In this document: piece after piece, positions 32,945 through 34,542 of the stretch
Layout: the number at the start of each line of letters is the position of its first letter
How positions within the stretch are numbered: position 1 is the stretch's first letter
DNA from: Anaerocolumna sp.
GTDB taxonomy: Bacteria; Bacillota; Clostridia; Lachnospirales; Lachnospiraceae
NCBI GenBank assembly: GCA_029239975.1
Contig: JARBTX010000057.1
Location: 1-34,542 of the forward strand
Length of the DNA stretch: 34,542 bases
Direction: 5' to 3'
The notes under the pieces: generated by a model
Database searches by the model: none
What the model was told of the DNA's origin: nothing
What the model saw: the letters and a program-made list of their open reading frames with translations, nothing else
Program-made: the position numbers and the translations under genes

Positions 32945-34129
32945 CTAGTTACTTTTATTATAAAAGTTAAAAACACTTTCATCATTGTACATTCCACTAT
33001 TAAATAAAGTTATTACAATGTCTGGTTTATACATATCAATGTATTGATATATATCTTTTTTAAATCTACCCTTTTGGGTATCCACTACAACACTTTCGGA
33101 AAAGTAAAGGCTTAAAAATGCACTGAATGGCCTACCAAATGAGTCGGCAATAATGAAAATTTTTTTTTCGTTATATGCATTGTGATTTTTAATAATCATT
33201 TCACAATATGAATTATTCAAGTACGAAGAATAATATTCTGGTGTATACTCTGTTTCTAACGCATCTGAAATCAAAGCTTCTTCAAAACTGCCTTCTTTAT
33301 ATAAGACCGATTCATCTCCGACAACATGTTCATAAGAATAACTTGTTAAAAAGTTTGGTGTTATATATGTAAAATCATCATAACCACTATATAAAGTTCC
33401 AGTTCTCTTTCCCTGAGAACCAAGGTAACAATTTTTGATAGTATCAATAGTATAATTATTGCTATCTGCTATTATTTCCTCTGGATCTAAATCATGAAAT
33501 CCATATTTTTCTATCAATAATTGAGCTATTAGTTGTGATGCTTCAAAAGCAGACTCAATCGTCCAGTGATGATCTGTATTAAAAAACTTAATATTCAATT
33601 CTTTTCTTAGGTCAATACTATCCATTTTTAATAATTTTAATTCATTAAGAAAATTATCAGCATTCTCCCTTGAATAATCTTTAATTCCTATTGGTAAATA
33701 TTCTTTATTAGCATCTGCTTTAAATGGTACTTGGATATAAAGAAATGGGATATTTTTATCGGAACAATAATAATCTAAATTCTGAATAGCAGAAACCTTT
33801 TTCTCTAACTCCTTAGCTTCTTCTGAAATAAAATTTAACTGCCCTTGTAAGTCCTTAACAACAGTTTCAGATACATCTTCGATCACATATTTATTTAGTA
33901 TTCTTTTTTCCATTCCATCAATGTTAATAAAATATTTATGAAATGCAAAATTTTTATTAATACTATTTTCAAAACTCGATGTCATCTCAGCCATTCTACT
34001 TATATTAATTGTATTAACAATACTTACTATTGCACTACGAGAATTCCAAATACTTATACCACCTAAAACAATTAAATAAAGAGAAAATATCAGACAAAAA
34101 ATTTTTTTAGGTAACATTTCATTTTTCAT
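32945..34129 (-). CDS. DHHW (AlgX/AlgJ-like) SGNH-type protein
   Basis: A 394-residue membrane-anchored extracellular protein with one N-terminal helix (about 8-27). The DHHW-family motif TDHHW sits at 185-189. A later IIADSFGRPFSA segment supplies the Ser of an SGNH-like active site. Relatives act with MBOAT acyltransferases to O-acetylate exopolysaccharide or cell wall glycans (AlgI/AlgX-type systems, family knowledge). It lies 14 bases downstream of the MBOAT gene on the same strand, supporting that partnership. The target polymer is not visible in this window. Confidence 0.88.
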   Translation of the reverse strand: MKNEMLPKKIFCLIFSLYLIVLGGISIWNSRSAIVSIVNTINISRMAEMTSSFENSINKNFAFHKYFINIDGMEKRILNKYVIEDVSETVVKDLQGQLNFISEEAKELEKKVSAIQNLDYYCSDKNIPFLYIQVPFKADANKEYLPIGIKDYSRENADNFLNELKLLKMDSIDLRKELNIKFFNTDHHWTIESAFEASQLIAQLLIEKYGFHDLDPEEIIADSNNYTIDTIKNCYLGSQGKRTGTLYSGYDDFTYITPNFLTSYSYEHVVGDESVLYKEGSFEEALISDALETEYTPEYYSSYLNNSYCEMIIKNHNAYNEKKIFIIADSFGRPFSAFLSLYFSESVVVDTQKGRFKKDIYQYIDMYKPDIVITLFNSGMYNDESVFNFYNKSN

Positions 34130-34143
34130 TAATATTCTCCGAT

Positions 34144-34542
34144 CTAAAAATTAAAATAAATAAATGGATTATAGTTCCCTTTTAAAATACTTGCTACAGA
34201 AAATAAGAATAGTACAAAATAGCATACTGGTAATATATAATTGCTAAAAATGTTTCGTTGACAGAGCTTTTTACCTATTATTTTATAAATAGGAGTAGAT
34301 GCGATGATGGAAATAATAAGAATTATATAATTTTCGTTGAATAAAAGTATCGTATTATCATTAATGAAATCTACTTTTGATATTCCAAACATCGTATTAA
34401 AATATTGCAATAAATTGCTTATTCCTTCTGATCTAAAGATTACCCAACCTAAAATTACAAATAACATTGTATAACAATGTAATATGGCATTTAACAGAAA
34501 ACTGCTGTTTTTCTTACCTAATCCAACGGTTTTCTCAAAACA
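34144..34542 (-). CDS. MBOAT O-acyltransferase (AlgI/DltB-like), C-terminal part only
   Basis: The frame continues in phase to the window edge, giving 132 C-terminal residues. It reads CFEKTVGLGKKNSSFLLNAI, then helices including TMLFVILGWVIFRSEGISNL, and ends YNPFIYFNF. The W-V-I-F-R-S-E segment and the FIYF ending are typical of AlgI-type MBOAT proteins, which move acyl groups across the membrane onto glycans. The N-terminal part with the catalytic His lies beyond the window. Although an internal ATG exists at 34467, the family match upstream of it shows that it is not the start. Confidence 0.88.
   Translation of the reverse strand, partial: CFEKTVGLGKKNSSFLLNAILHCYTMLFVILGWVIFRSEGISNLLQYFNTMFGISKVDFINDNTILLFNENYIILIISIIASTPIYKIIGKKLCQRNIFSNYILPVCYFVLFLFSVASILKGNYNPFIYFNF

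Overview
The window is AT-rich chromosomal DNA with AGGAGG-type ribosome binding sites, sigma-A-like promoters, many intrinsic terminators and Firmicute protein families. It includes BipA, a YtvI-like AI-2E permease, ECF-type transport parts and YtcQ/LplB/YtcP sugar import. A plant-polysaccharide-degrading clostridium of the Lachnospiraceae (Lachnoclostridium phytofermentans-like) is the best guess. This is inferred from gene content and style, not from a database match. No tRNA, rRNA, CRISPR array or intact transposase gene was seen.

Layout, left to right. (1) 1-6716: the first codons of an unknown minus-strand gene, an SSB-like protein with two probable OB folds, the ribosome-associated GTPase TypA/BipA, a DUF2156-type acyltransferase, a lone HTH-Panacea protein (antitoxin-like, with no visible toxin) and an AI-2E/YtvI-like permease. 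(2) 6943-9748: a zinc ABC importer operon, znuA-znuC-znuB, behind a strong promoter whose start region carries a perfect Fur/Zur-type palindrome. (3) 9824-12962: a 270-bp MITE-like long-hairpin element, a membrane diguanylate cyclase and a class C beta-lactamase-fold hydrolase. The hydrolase has its own promoter and a long structured leader ending in an intrinsic terminator. (4) 13487-16648: a TPP-riboswitch-controlled operon encoding a thiamine-binding (YkoF/MTH1187-like) protein and a ThiXYZ-type pyrimidine-precursor transporter. (5) 16841-23028: two convergent units that make the nickel-pincer nucleotide cofactor of lactate racemase-type enzymes. larC-larE run rightward; larB and a nickel ECF importer (nikMN-nikQ-nikO) run leftward. 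A half copy of the MITE-like element separates them. No LarA enzyme gene is present in the window. (6) 23252-31921: a carbohydrate locus. A CUT1 ABC importer and an ArsR-fold regulator run leftward; a GH43 lipoprotein and a cytoplasmic GH2 enzyme run rightward. The divergent region carries three TCCAA-type palindromes, one of them lying inside the promoter spacer of the regulator. (7) 32286-34542: an ECF S component, then a DHHW/AlgX-like protein and the C-terminal part of an MBOAT O-acyltransferase that runs off the window edge.

How the genes work together: regions 2, 4 and 5 are metal and vitamin supply units, each with a visible switch or a candidate switch (Zur box, TPP riboswitch, a palindrome over the larC -10 box). 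Region 6 is a self-contained unit for binding, importing and hydrolysing a plant-type oligosaccharide. Its extracellular lipoprotein enzyme acts first, the ABC importer follows, and the cytoplasmic GH2 enzyme finishes. The least explained parts are the beta-lactamase leader, the paired MITE-like hairpins, the orphan Panacea protein and the His-rich LarC insert.
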